From JAXLSZ01 sp046330315 (GTDB lineage: Bacteria > Actinomycetota > Thermoleophilia > Solirubrobacterales > 70-9): a DNA stretch of 64,000 nt. The notes under the pieces were generated by a model. It did not search any database. It had not been told where the DNA came from and saw nothing but the letters and a program-made list of their open reading frames with translations. This document shows positions 56,674 to 64,000 of this stretch, one piece after another. Both the position numbers and the translations under genes were made by a program. Location of the stretch: assembly GCA_046330315.1 (NCBI GenBank), contig JAXLSZ010000009.1:186001-250000 (forward strand). Reading direction: 5' to 3'. The stretch's first letter is position 1; the number at the start of each line of letters is the position of its first letter.

Positions 56674-57585
56674 TTAGCGCACCCAGGCCGGGTCGTTGCC
56701 GTGGTGCAACACGACCCGGACGCGGCTGCCGTCGCGGCGCACGGTGCGGATCGTCCACTCCACGACCGGCAGGCGCTCCTGCTCGTAGACGAGGCTGCGG
56801 CCGCTCGGGGAGAAGTCCGGATGGAACTGCTGGGAGCGGTTGTGGATCAGGGCATGGGCGCGGCCCCCTCTGGAGCGCATGATCCAGGCGTGGTAGAAAC
56901 CCCCCGGGCCGGCGTTGACGAAGGCGATCCGTCGCCCGTCCGGGGAGTAGGAGGGCTGCGAGGCGCTGGAACTGCGGAAGATCAGGTGCCCGCGGCCTCC
57001 CGAGAGCCTCACGGTGGCGATCCCGTCGTGGTGGCGCCCGCCGCCCTTGGTGTAGACGACCCGGCGCCCGTTCGGGGAGAACTGGGGATCGGTCCCGGCG
57101 GCCCGGGAGCGGGTCAAACGCCGCAGCCCGCGGCCGTTGACGCGCACCGTGTAGACGAACTGGGTGCTGTCGAAGACCCGATCCATCTTGCTGAACACCA
57201 GCCGCCGCCCGTTCGGCGAGATCTCCAGCGACTGGACGTCGAGGTCGATGAACTTGCGGACCAGCCGCAGGTGGCTGCCGTCGCGGCGCATCACGAAGAG
57301 GCGGTCGGCGGTGCGCGGGGGATTTGGCCCGCCCGAGTTGGTGATCACCGACTCGAGGAAGGCGATCCTGCCCCCGCCCCTGGTGGCCGAGGGGGAGAAA
57401 ACGCGACCGCCGCCCCGCAGGCGGAAGAGGACGCGCCGGTCGCCCCCCTGCGGCGAGACCGAGACGATCGCCTTCTGGGTCGTGTAGAGGATGTGGCTGG
57501 CGGCGGCGGGGGAGACGGCCGGCGAGGCGGCGGCGGAAAAGCTCAGCATCGAGGCCAGCGCGGCGACCCCTGCGATCCGCTTCAT
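56674..57585 (-). CDS. Secreted TolB-like beta-propeller (PD40 repeats)
   Basis: 303 residues from ATG 57585, with GGGAGGA upstream. The signal peptide (IAGVAALASMLSFSAAASPA) is cleaved near residue 30. Five or six PD40/WD40-like repeats follow, each with a phrase such as ISPNGRRLVFSK, FSPNGRRVVYTK, YSPDGRRIAFVN or FSPSGRSLVYEQ, giving a beta-propeller. No TolB peptidase or sensor domain is attached. Extracellular binding or scaffolding role; common in Solirubrobacterales. The end of the gene is the tandem-repeat/hairpin region. Confidence 0.87.
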   Translation of the reverse strand: MKRIAGVAALASMLSFSAAASPAVSPAAASHILYTTQKAIVSVSPQGGDRRVLFRLRGGGRVFSPSATRGGGRIAFLESVITNSGGPNPPRTADRLFVMRRDGSHLRLVRKFIDLDVQSLEISPNGRRLVFSKMDRVFDSTQFVYTVRVNGRGLRRLTRSRAAGTDPQFSPNGRRVVYTKGGGRHHDGIATVRLSGGRGHLIFRSSSASQPSYSPDGRRIAFVNAGPGGFYHAWIMRSRGGRAHALIHNRSQQFHPDFSPSGRSLVYEQERLPVVEWTIRTVRRDGSRVRVVLHHGNDPAWVR

Positions 57586-57625
57586 GATGGAATCCTCCCA
57601 GGTGGACCCGTCGGCGACAAGCCCG

Positions 57626-58441
57626 GTGGACGAAGGTGGGCGCCCGCAGGGCGCCGGCGGCGGCCGCCCGCGCCCGGGGCCGGCGGAGGGGGCGGCTCGT
57701 GAGGAGGTCGAGCGCCTCGCCGAGCTGGTCTCCGCCTCCTCGCTCACCCTGGCCCTGACCGGGGCGGGGATCTCGGTGCCCTCGGGCATCCCGGACTTCC
57801 GTACCCCGGGATCGGGAATCTGGGAGGGGGTGGATCCCATGGAGGTCGCCCACATCGACGCCTTCCGTCGCGACCCGGCGAGGTTCTGGAGCTTCTACCG
57901 ACCGCGCTTCCAGATGCTCGGCGAGAAGCGCCCGAACCCCGCGCACGAGGCGCTGGCGGCGCTCGAGGAGAGGGGGCTGCTGGAGGCGGTGGTAACCCAG
58001 AACATCGACCGCCTGCATCGCGCCGCCGGCTCGAGGCGGGTGATCGAGATCCACGGCTCGATCGAGACCTCCTCCTGCACGGTGTGCGGGGGCAGCTACG
58101 GGATCGGGGAGGTCGAGGCCCTGTTCAACGAGGAGGGCGTCGCCGAGTGCTCGATGTGCTGCGGCCTGGTCAAGCCCGACGTGGTGCTGTTCGGCGAGAT
58201 GCTCCCCGAGCGGGCGATCCTCGAGGCCCAGGAGCTGGCGGCCCGCGCCGAGCTGACCCTCTGCGTCGGCTCCTCGCTGGAGGTCCATCCGGCGGCCGGC
58301 CTGCCCGCGCTGACCCGATCGGCCGGCGGGCGGATCGCGATCGTCACCCAGGGGCCGACTCCCTATGACCGCGAGGCCGAGGTGAAGCTCTCCGGCGACG
58401 TGGTCACCGAGCTGGGCGACCTCCTCGGCGCGCTGGGCTGA
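57626..58441 (+). CDS. Sir2-family NAD-dependent protein deacylase
   Basis: About 271 residues; I take GTG 57626, since earlier in-frame starts (57587, 57602) lie at or in the start of the divergent propeller gene. The NAD site is ALTGAGISVPSGIPDFRTPG, then VTQNIDRLHRAAGSRRVIEI with the catalytic His in IEIHGSIETSSC. Zinc is bound by two Cys pairs (CTVCGG and CSMCCG), and the closing KPDVVLFGEMLPE and CVGSSLEVHPAAGLPALTRS complete the Rossmann half. It removes acetyl, succinyl or similar groups from lysines in the cytoplasm. The N-terminal extension is low complexity. Confidence 0.93.
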   Translation: MDEGGRPQGAGGGRPRPGPAEGAAREEVERLAELVSASSLTLALTGAGISVPSGIPDFRTPGSGIWEGVDPMEVAHIDAFRRDPARFWSFYRPRFQMLGEKRPNPAHEALAALEERGLLEAVVTQNIDRLHRAAGSRRVIEIHGSIETSSCTVCGGSYGIGEVEALFNEEGVAECSMCCGLVKPDVVLFGEMLPERAILEAQELAARAELTLCVGSSLEVHPAAGLPALTRSAGGRIAIVTQGPTPYDREAEVKLSGDVVTELGDLLGALG

Positions 58442-58501
58442 CCGCGCCCGATTCCGCCCCCCGCCGAACTGGAGCCATTTGGGGCCGCCCAGGGACCAAC
58501 A

Positions 58502-58689
58502 ATGGCTTCAGCCGGGCCGGCGGGGTGGCTTCAGCTGGACCGGCGGGGTGGCTTCAGCTGGACCGGCGGGACAGCTTCAGCCGGGCCGGGGGATATGGCT
58601 TCAGCCGGGCCGGGGGATATGGCTTCAGCCGGGCCGGGGGATATGGCTTCACCCGGGCCGGCGGATATGGCTTCAGCCGGGCCGGGGGG
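58502..58689 (+). repeat. Eight tandem copies of a 23-24 base unit (minisatellite)
   Basis: Units vary around ATGGCTTCAGCCGGGCCGG followed by GGGAT or CGGGG. Copies 5 and 6 are identical; others differ by one to four bases, and copies 2-3 lack one base. Located between the sirtuin stop and the VOC gene's stop. Reading in phase gives MASAGPGD repeats, but there is no ribosome site or domain, so I treat it as non-coding. Confidence 0.85.
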
Positions 58690-58691
58690 CG

Positions 58692-59093
58692 CTAGCCAAG
58701 AGGCGTGCGCGGGGCGTAGCGGTGGTGGAGCATGAGGGCGTTTCCATCCGGGTCGCGGAAGAAGGCCATGTGGCAGACACCGGTGTCCATTGTCTCCGCC
58801 CCGAACTCGACGCCGCGCGACTCCAGCTCCGCTCGGGCCGTCTCCACGTCCTCGACGTGCAGGCCGATCGGGTGGCCGATCGGCCGGAACTCCATGCCGA
58901 AGGACTCCGACTCGATCACCGCCAGCGTCAGGTTCCCGGTCTCGAACTCCGCTCCCGGCCGCTGGCCGTAACGGGCCGACAGCGGCAGGCCCAGCACCTT
59001 GCCGTAGAACTCGACCGCAGCGTCGAAATCCTGGGTCGGGACGTAGACGAAATCGACGCCGCTGATCACGTGGGACTCTTTATCGCTGACCAT
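58692..59093 (-). CDS. VOC (glyoxalase/dioxygenase-fold) family protein
   Basis: 133 residues from ATG 59093, or 125 from GTG 59069. The two beta-alpha-beta3 modules are clear: GVDFVYVPTQDFDAAVEFYG, KVLGLPLSARYGQRPGAEFE, then PIGLHVEDVETARAELESRG and MAFFRDPDGNALMLHHRYAP. His/Glu residues (H in GLHV, E in EFE, H in LMLHHR) may bind metal. Small single-domain VOC proteins serve as lyases, isomerases or resistance proteins; the substrate is unknown. The start region overlaps hairpin repeat copy C (59068-59114), so that element may affect its translation. Confidence 0.85.
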   Translation of the reverse strand: MVSDKESHVISGVDFVYVPTQDFDAAVEFYGKVLGLPLSARYGQRPGAEFETGNLTLAVIESESFGMEFRPIGHPIGLHVEDVETARAELESRGVEFGAETMDTGVCHMAFFRDPDGNALMLHHRYAPRTPLG

Positions 59094-59114
59094 CAGGGGA
59101 AAAAGGTCCCACGT
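59068..59114 (-). repeat. Hairpin repeat, copy C, over the VOC gene start
   Basis: ACGTGGGAC (59068-59076) and GTCCCACGT (59106-59114) form perfect nine-base arms. On the minus strand it reads GTGGGACCTTTTTCCCC, like the same strand of copies A and B (GTGGGACCTTTTTTCCGTCC in B). It covers the 5' end and possible start codons of the VOC gene, unlike A and B, which lie in a gene-free stretch. Confidence 0.7.
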
Positions 59115-59219
59115 CGGGTGGGGTGTGGAGGAGGTGACGGACGAGGTGACGGGACGCGCACGGAATGCTGACCGTATCCGAGTTCGGCGGCTGGCTCGGC
59201 CCCCGGCCATAATCGTCGC

Positions 59220-60320
59220 GTGAGCGAGCCAGGCGGAAGCGGCGGGGACAGCGGCGCGGCGCTGGTCGAGCGGGCCTACGAGGCCTGGAACAGCGCCGAT
59301 CTCGAGGCCTTCCTTGAGACCCTCGACCCCGCCGTCGAGTGGCGGCCGGCCGGGGCCTTCCCGGGCATCGGGCGCGAGTACCTGGGCCACGCGGGGGTGC
59401 GCCGCTTCTGGGAGGACTTCCACGAGCCCTGGGAGCGGATCGAGATCGAGATGGAGGAGGTGGTCGAGGCCGGCGAGGAGATGGTGGTGAAGATCCGCTT
59501 CACCGGCCACGGCCGCGAGGGGATCAGCGTCGAGGCCCTGTTCGGGCAGCGCTACCGGATCGCCGGCGGCCGCCTGGTCTCGATGCTCGGCTACATGAGC
59601 TGGGAGGAGGCCAGCGCCGCGGCGCTGCCGCCGAGCGCCGTGATCTTCGACAACGACGGGCTGCTGCTCGACACGGAGTCGGTCTGGACGCGTGGCGAGC
59701 AGCAGCTCTTCGAGCGGCGCGGCCTCGAGTTCACCCTCGAGCACAAGCAGGAGATCGTCGGCTCTCCGGCCCACATCGCGGGGGCCATCCTGGAGCGGCG
59801 GCTGGGCGAGCCGGGCCGCGCCGAGGAGCTGATCGCCGAGCTCGACGAGCTGGTCATGGCTGAGCTGGGCAACGGGGTCGAGGAGATGGTCGGGGCGCGC
59901 GGCCTGGTCGAGGAGCTGCGAGCGCGGGCGGTCCCGATCGCGCTGGTCTCCAACTCGCCCCGGCCCTTCATCGAGAAGGCGCTCGGCGAGGCCGGCCTGG
60001 CCGATGCCTTCGGGGCGATCGTCAGCGGCCACGAGGTCCCCGCGCCAAAGCCCGAGCCCGATCCCTACCTCGAGGCCTGCCGGCGGCTCGGGGTCGAGCC
60101 GGGCCGGGCGGTGGTGGCGCTGGAGGATTCCCCGACGGGCGTCGCTTCGGCCCGCGCCGCCGGCCTCACGGTGATCGGCGTCCCCTCGGTGCCGGGTGTG
60201 GAGCTGCCCGCGGCCCACCACGCGGGGAACTCGCTCGAGGACGAGCCGGTGCTGCGCCGCCTCGGCCTCTGGCCGAGCCAATCCACCTCAGAGCCGGGTC
60301 GAGCTTCAAGTTCCCGCTGA
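59220..60320 (+). CDS. Fusion of NTF2-like domain and HAD-superfamily hydrolase
   Basis: 366 residues from GTG 59220, with CATAAT six bases upstream (leaderless pattern). Residues 10-130 form an NTF2/SnoaL-like domain (LVERAYEAWNSADLEAFLET; FWEDFHEPWERIEIEMEEVV). From about 140 a beta-phosphoglucomutase-type HAD enzyme begins: VIFDNDGLLLDTESVWTRGE (DxD written DND), VPIALVSNSPRPFIEKALGE (motif II Ser), PKPEPDPYLEACRRLGV (Lys) and VVALEDSPTGVASARAAGL (acidic motif IV). The HAD half should cleave or move a phosphate of a sugar-like substrate; the NTF2 half may bind a small molecule. A hairpin overlaps the stop. Confidence 0.88.
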   Translation: MSEPGGSGGDSGAALVERAYEAWNSADLEAFLETLDPAVEWRPAGAFPGIGREYLGHAGVRRFWEDFHEPWERIEIEMEEVVEAGEEMVVKIRFTGHGREGISVEALFGQRYRIAGGRLVSMLGYMSWEEASAAALPPSAVIFDNDGLLLDTESVWTRGEQQLFERRGLEFTLEHKQEIVGSPAHIAGAILERRLGEPGRAEELIAELDELVMAELGNGVEEMVGARGLVEELRARAVPIALVSNSPRPFIEKALGEAGLADAFGAIVSGHEVPAPKPEPDPYLEACRRLGVEPGRAVVALEDSPTGVASARAAGLTVIGVPSVPGVELPAAHHAGNSLEDEPVLRRLGLWPSQSTSEPGRASSSR

Positions 60321-60343
60321 TTATCGTCGGGAAGTTGAAGCTC
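60301..60343. terminator. Long hairpin at the end of the NTF2-HAD gene
   Basis: GAGCTTCAAGTTCCCG (60301-60316) and CGGGAAGTTGAAGCTC (60328-60343) pair over 16 positions with one mismatch around an 11-base AT-containing loop. The gene's TGA stop is in the loop (60318-60320). It stands between convergent genes (next stop at 60361) and is followed by GGCGGGGGGTGGGG, as is the hairpin at 56611. Confidence 0.75.
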
Positions 60344-60360
60344 GGCGGGGGGTGGGGGGC

Positions 60361-61356
60361 TCAGCCGGCGGGTGCGAAGCGGGCGTCGAGCCAGGCGATC
60401 AGGTCACCGATCACCCGCTCGCGATCCTCGGGCCGCTCGTTGAACACCTCGTGGCGCAGGCCCTGGTAGACGTCCAGGGTCTTGTCTTCGGAGCCGGCCA
60501 GCCGGTTGACCGTGCGGCTTGCCTCGACCGGGACGAGCCGGTCCTCGCTGCCGTGCAGGCCGTGGAGGGGGAGGGCGAGGGTCGGGAGGCGGTCGGGGAA
60601 GGCCTCTATCGCCGCCGCGATCTCTGCGACCGTGCGGGCCGGGAGCCTGCCGTGGTGGACGAGCGGGTCGGCGACGTAGGCCTCGACCGCCGCGGGGTCG
60701 CTGCTGATCAGCTCGGCGTCGACCTCGAAGACCCCGAACCCGGGCGCGATCGCCGAGAGAGCCCTGCCCGCCAGGCGCTGCGCGGAAGATGCCGACCGAA
60801 GCGTCGCGGCGGGCGCGGAGAGGACGAGCGCGTCGAGCCTCGAGGGATCGCCGAGCGCGTAGTGGAGGGAGAGGCAACCGCCCATGCTGTGGCCGAGCAG
60901 GACCAGCGGGACCTCGGGATCCGGGGCGGCCGCGATCCCGATGAAGGCGTCGAGGTCCGAGGCGGCGTTGTCCATGCGGTCGATCACCGCGCGGCGCCCC
61001 TCCGAGCGCCCGTGCCCGCGGTGATCGAGCGCCCAGGCCGGGTAGCCGGCCACGGCCAGGCGCTCGGCGAGGTGGGCGTAGCGGCCGCCGTGCTCGGATA
61101 CCCCGTGCGCGATCACGACGACGGCGCGGGCCGGCGCTTCCGCCCGCCATCCCTGCCAGTAGATCTCCAGGTCTTCTGCCCCCGCGAAGGTGCCCTCACG
61201 GTGGGTAAGGCCGGCGTCCGAAGCATCGCGGCCGCCCCCGGCGCCAACGTCCGCGGGATCCCCGCCGCGCCCTGCGCCCGGGGCCGCGGGATCCCCGCCG
61301 CGCCCTGCGCCCGGCCCGCTCGCCGTCTCCGCAACGGTCTCCTCGTCCCTCCCCAT
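60361..61356 (-). CDS. Alpha/beta hydrolase, monoacylglycerol lipase-like
   Basis: 331 residues as drawn; the first 50 (repeats of GAGRGGDPA, DVGAGGG) are low complexity and the true start may be later, before REGTFAGAEDLEIYWQGWRA. The hydrolase core is VVVIAHGVSEHGGRYAHLAE, the DHRGHGRSEG oxyanion part and VPLVLLGHSMGGCLSLHYAL (nucleophile Ser in GHSMG), with a late Asp in LHGSEDRLVPVEASR and His in LRHEVFNERPEDR. This is the pattern of monoacylglycerol lipases and lysophospholipases. Cytoplasmic or membrane-associated; it probably splits lipid esters. Confidence 0.9.
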   Translation of the reverse strand: MGRDEETVAETASGPGAGRGGDPAAPGAGRGGDPADVGAGGGRDASDAGLTHREGTFAGAEDLEIYWQGWRAEAPARAVVVIAHGVSEHGGRYAHLAERLAVAGYPAWALDHRGHGRSEGRRAVIDRMDNAASDLDAFIGIAAAPDPEVPLVLLGHSMGGCLSLHYALGDPSRLDALVLSAPAATLRSASSAQRLAGRALSAIAPGFGVFEVDAELISSDPAAVEAYVADPLVHHGRLPARTVAEIAAAIEAFPDRLPTLALPLHGLHGSEDRLVPVEASRTVNRLAGSEDKTLDVYQGLRHEVFNERPEDRERVIGDLIAWLDARFAPAG

Positions 61357-61361
61357 CGCGC

Positions 61362-62279
61362 CTATCCTCGCAGCACCCGCCGACGGCGCAGGACCCGCTC
61401 GCAGAGCTCGATCAGCTCCCGCACTCGCTCGCGCTCGGCCGCGGCGGGCTCACCCGCCAGCGCCGACTCGGCGGCGTGCGCGGCCTCGTCCCGCCGCGAG
61501 CGCAGCAGCTCCATGTCCTGCTCGTGGCCGGGGTCGGCGACCGCGCCCCCGAGCTCGGCCAGCAGCGCGTCGAGGCCGATGCCGAGCTGCAGGGCGGCCT
61601 CGCGCCAGCGCCCCGCGTCGAGGTCGGAGCGGGCCCGCAGGATCAGCGTCTCGCAGGCGTCGAGGCGCTCGCGGCCGCCCAGCACGGCGGCCACCCTCTC
61701 CTGGGGGCGCAGCTCGTCGCGCCGGCGCCGGCGCCGCTCGGCGCCCCCCCGCATGTCCAGCCTGCGGGCGACCGCGAAGGCGCCCTCGGCGACCTGCTCG
61801 CCGCTCCCGAAGCCGATCCGCACAGCGACCGCGTCGGCCGCGGAGAGCTCGGGGGCCGCCGGGCCGCCGCTGGTGACCGCGTGGACGTGCAGCGCCCGGT
61901 TCAGCAGCGCCATCCCCTCGTTGACCAGGAGGTCGGCGGTCTCCTCCGCCTCGCAGGCCTGATCGAGCCAGCGGGCCGCCTCCTCCTCGACGGGGAACGG
62001 CTCGAAGGCGCGGATCGCGGTGACGCGGGTCAGGGGCAGGGGCTCGGGGGGCGATTCCGGCTCGGCCTCCCTGGGGCGGCGCCGGCGCCGCCGGGGCGGG
62101 GGCGGCGCGCCCTCCGTGGAGACGACCAGCACCCGCTCGTCCCCCGCCGGCGGCCCAGGCGCCCCGGCCCCGGCCGGTGCCTCGCCGCCCGCATCGCCGG
62201 GCCCCGGGTCACCCTCCGCCTCGCGGGCCAGGTAGCGGCCGTCGGGCATGCCGATCGGCCCGGCCCAGTCGAACTGCAC
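61362..62279 (-). CDS. Hypothetical protein with basic low-complexity linker
   Basis: 305 residues. A short N-terminal motif QFDWAGPIGMPDGRYLARE is followed by a Pro/Gly/Arg-rich, probably disordered tract of about 70 residues (PPPPRRRRRRPREAEPESPP), then a helical domain (about 95-305) with LDQACEAEETADLLVNEGMA, LLNRALHVHAVTSGGPA and AAVLGGRERLDACETLILRA. No membrane segment or catalytic motif is seen. It starts 28 bases after the cell-wall protein ends and is followed after five bases by the lipase-like gene, so the three may form one transcript. Confidence 0.65.
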   Translation of the reverse strand: MQFDWAGPIGMPDGRYLAREAEGDPGPGDAGGEAPAGAGAPGPPAGDERVLVVSTEGAPPPPRRRRRRPREAEPESPPEPLPLTRVTAIRAFEPFPVEEEAARWLDQACEAEETADLLVNEGMALLNRALHVHAVTSGGPAAPELSAADAVAVRIGFGSGEQVAEGAFAVARRLDMRGGAERRRRRRDELRPQERVAAVLGGRERLDACETLILRARSDLDAGRWREAALQLGIGLDALLAELGGAVADPGHEQDMELLRSRRDEAAHAAESALAGEPAAAERERVRELIELCERVLRRRRVLRG

Positions 62280-62307
62280 GAATCCGAATTGCCGGGCCAG
62301 GGGAGCT

Positions 62308-64000
62308 CTACCGCGAGCCGGCCGTCCGGGAGCCCTTCGACCCGCCGGCCCCCTGGCCGCCGCCCACCGCGGTCCCGGGCGGGGAGACGGGGACGCTGGG
62401 GTTGTCGATCTCGCCGAGCCGCTTGATCAGCCGGCGCCACTGCTCGGGGCTGAGGTTCTGCGTGCCGCCGCCGCCCAGCGCCGCCCCGTACTGCGGGTAG
62501 TAGCCGACGTGGACGTGGTCGTAGTGGTCGGGGAGCGCGAAGCTCTGCGGGCCCGGCAGGTCCTCGAGCGAGATGATCTGGTGAGGGGCCATCGTCCCCT
62601 GCAGCTGCAGAAGGCTCTTGATCAGGGAGTCGGCGAGGGAGCCCGGGCCCTGGTGGCCGGTCACCACCACCCCGTTGATCACCGCGATGTCCATGGCGTT
62701 GCCGGAGCTGTGCTCGGAAACGTAGCCGGATGAGGTCAGGAAGCTGTGGCCGCACTTCAGCGAGGTGATGGTCAGGCGGTACCCCTTCTCGACCAGGTAC
62801 TCCATGGCGGCGAGGATGCGGCGGTCGATCTGCCCGGTGGCGATGTCGGTGCGCCCGCAGGAGTAGATCGAGAGGCGGGGGTCGCTGAGGACGCGGCGCT
62901 GGAGCGCCTCCTTGGAGAGCAGCAGCACGCCGCCGATGCCGAGCTGGTCCTGGAGGGAGTTCTTGCCGTTGGCCCCGTAGATCGCGGTCGCCTCGAGCAG
63001 CTTCCAGCCGTCGAGGATCGGCTTGGGGTCGATCGGCGGGCTCTTCTTGCCGGGCGGGCGGATCGAGAAGCTGATGTGCGGCTGCTCGGACTCGCCGGCC
63101 CCGGCCAGCCTGCCGAGGATGGTGCCGCCGATCACCCGCGAGCCGACCCGCAGCGGGCGCAGGTCGGCGTTGCCGGTGTTGCCGGTGTAGACGTCGTTGA
63201 AGTAGTTGCGGTAGCTGGCGTAGCCGGCGAGGCGGACCTGGGTGCCGCCGTTGACCTGGGCCGCCCGGGCGCGAATGTGGGGCCGGCGGGGCAGCGCGTA
63301 GAGACGTGGCCGCACGCTCGAGGCGTTGCGCGGGTTGCCGCCGGTGTCGGTGCTCGCCGGCTGACCGAGCGGCTGCGAGGCCCCTGTTCCGGGGGCGGTG
63401 ACGCCGCCGGCGGCGTTCGGGATCGCCTGCGAGGCGCCGGCGGCTGGGCCGCTCCCCGCGCCCGGTTGGGCGCCGCCGCTTCCCGCCACCGATCCGCCCG
63501 AGACTCCGGCGCTCGGGCCGGCACCCGTGGAGCCGCCGCCTGCCGAGCCTCCGGCCACGGCCGCGCCGGCCGCGGCGCCGGCCGCCAGGCTGCCCTCGTG
63601 TTCGGGCCTCGTCCCGACCTTCACCGCGGGTCCCGCGGGTCCCGCGCTGTCGCCGCGTGCCGCGGTCTTCGGGTCGGTGGCCGGGGCGGTCGGCTTGCGG
63701 TCGGCCGGCGGCGTGACCAGCTTGAAGTCGGCGGCGGTCAGCTTCTCGGGGCGCGGCACCGGGTGCACCCGGGCGATCTCGCCGATGTGGCCGTAGGTGT
63801 AGCGGTTGCCGTAGGCGTCCTCGAGGACGATGTAGGAGCCCAGCGCCGCGGAGGTGCCCATCGCCCTGATCACCCCGTCGTTGACCGCGATCACCGGCGC
63901 GTCGGCGCGGGAGAAGATGTCGATCGCCTCGCGACCGGGCGAGGAGGAGACGACCTGGGCGGCGTTGCCGAGCTGGGTGCGGCCGGTCGTCGTGTCGTGC
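62308..64000 (-). CDS. Large cell-wall protein with M23-like and M15-like peptidase domains, 5' end outside window
   Basis: The frame is open from base 64000. Near the edge an M23-type segment reads GREAIDIFSRADAPVIAVND, GVIRAMGTSAALGSYIVLED and AYGNRYTYGHIGEIARVHP. About 170 residues of Ala/Gly/Ser low complexity follow (63350-63680), then a second M23-like stretch (LRPLRVGSRVIGGTILGRLA; HISFSIRPPGK). The last 150 residues hold CGHSFLTSSGYVSEHSSGNA, MDIAVINGVVVTGH and DHYDHVHVGYYPQYG. This is an HxxxxxxD...HxH zinc site of M15/hedgehog-like DD-peptidases. Probably an exported peptidoglycan hydrolase; the signal peptide is beyond the edge. Confidence 0.8.
   Translation of the reverse strand, partial: HDTTTGRTQLGNAAQVVSSSPGREAIDIFSRADAPVIAVNDGVIRAMGTSAALGSYIVLEDAYGNRYTYGHIGEIARVHPVPRPEKLTAADFKLVTPPADRKPTAPATDPKTAARGDSAGPAGPAVKVGTRPEHEGSLAAGAAAGAAVAGGSAGGGSTGAGPSAGVSGGSVAGSGGAQPGAGSGPAAGASQAIPNAAGGVTAPGTGASQPLGQPASTDTGGNPRNASSVRPRLYALPRRPHIRARAAQVNGGTQVRLAGYASYRNYFNDVYTGNTGNADLRPLRVGSRVIGGTILGRLAGAGESEQPHISFSIRPPGKKSPPIDPKPILDGWKLLEATAIYGANGKNSLQDQLGIGGVLLLSKEALQRRVLSDPRLSIYSCGRTDIATGQIDRRILAAMEYLVEKGYRLTITSLKCGHSFLTSSGYVSEHSSGNAMDIAVINGVVVTGHQGPGSLADSLIKSLLQLQGTMAPHQIISLEDLPGPQSFALPDHYDHVHVGYYPQYGAALGGGGTQNLSPEQWRRLIKRLGEIDNPSVPVSPPGTAVGGGQGAGGSKGSRTAGSR

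Noticed and set aside
58502..58735. Open frame with MASAGPGD repeats as a repetitive protein
   Set aside because: It is simply the translation of the 24-base tandem DNA repeat; units of 23 bases break the phase, there is no ribosome site and no domain.

Overview
This 64 kb window is very GC-rich, gene-dense bacterial chromosome. The gene content points to a high-GC actinobacterium, most likely Thermoleophilia/Solirubrobacterales: F420-type DDN reductase, BMP-type ABC importer, secreted proteins with the 'RLSYANVVATLALFLALGGAAYAA'-type leader (residues 9 onward of the protein at 27009), HyuA/HyuB hydantoinase, and many promoters whose -10 box lies 6-8 bases before the start codon. This taxonomic call is inference from content and base composition. 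No complete rRNA or tRNA gene and no CRISPR array is visible.

Layout. 1-760: 3' part of a DHFR/RibD-like gene, then debris (an IS481-like transposase fragment abutting a frameshifted duplicate of the start of the gene at 11237-11551). 931-7838 (minus): one operon of lipoprotein, two ABC ATPases, FtsX/MacB-type permease, OmpR-type regulator and histidine kinase, followed upstream by a COG4705 membrane protein fused to a stress-protein-like domain (7865-9124). 9280-12722: VWA protein, its coupled partner, a small minus-strand protein and an ARPP-1/DUF6569-like protein. 12734-16528: small accessory genes, namely a zinc ribbon, an amber-interrupted nuclease-like gene with DUF2283, a SAM riboswitch in front of an unknown two-gene unit, a HicB-like protein and a Fic protein.

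16606-24236 looks like an acquired island of visibly lower GC. It holds a four-gene minus-strand operon (Mrr-N-type winged helix, second winged helix, MORC-like GHKL ATPase, DUF5677/SEC-C protein), a divergent N6-adenine DNA methyltransferase, a PD-(D/E)XK nuclease, an integrase relic and the 3' half of a tRNA-Arg(ACG), which reads as an attachment site. This is the best candidate for an undescribed defence system in the window.

24418-34857: PadR regulator, M28-like peptidase flanked by a decayed copy of the PadR 3' end, secreted protein, CorA, ABM-like protein, LCMT-type methyltransferase, hypotheticals, DDN reductase, thiolase-like/OB-fold pair and a CARDB-like secreted protein. 35023-35730: VapBC with an inverted-repeat operator.

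35741-51848 is a coherent nitrogen-compound locus. A minus-strand operon (BMP lipoprotein, unknown 356-residue protein, ATPase, two permeases, SDR, cyclic-imide-hydrolase-like deacetylase, DUF1989) is divergent from a MarR regulator, two M20 hydrolases and HyuA-HyuB, with an amidinotransferase between. Together they could import and open cyclic imides, hydantoins or ureides; the substrate is not determined. 52148-64000: NTF2-like protein, FKBP isomerase, GNAT, an inverted-order hydroxyacyl-CoA dehydrogenase/crotonase, TolB-like propeller, sirtuin, VOC protein, NTF2-HAD fusion, alpha/beta hydrolase, hypothetical and an M23/M15 cell-wall protein running off the right edge. Several unusual repeats and long hairpins lie between these genes.
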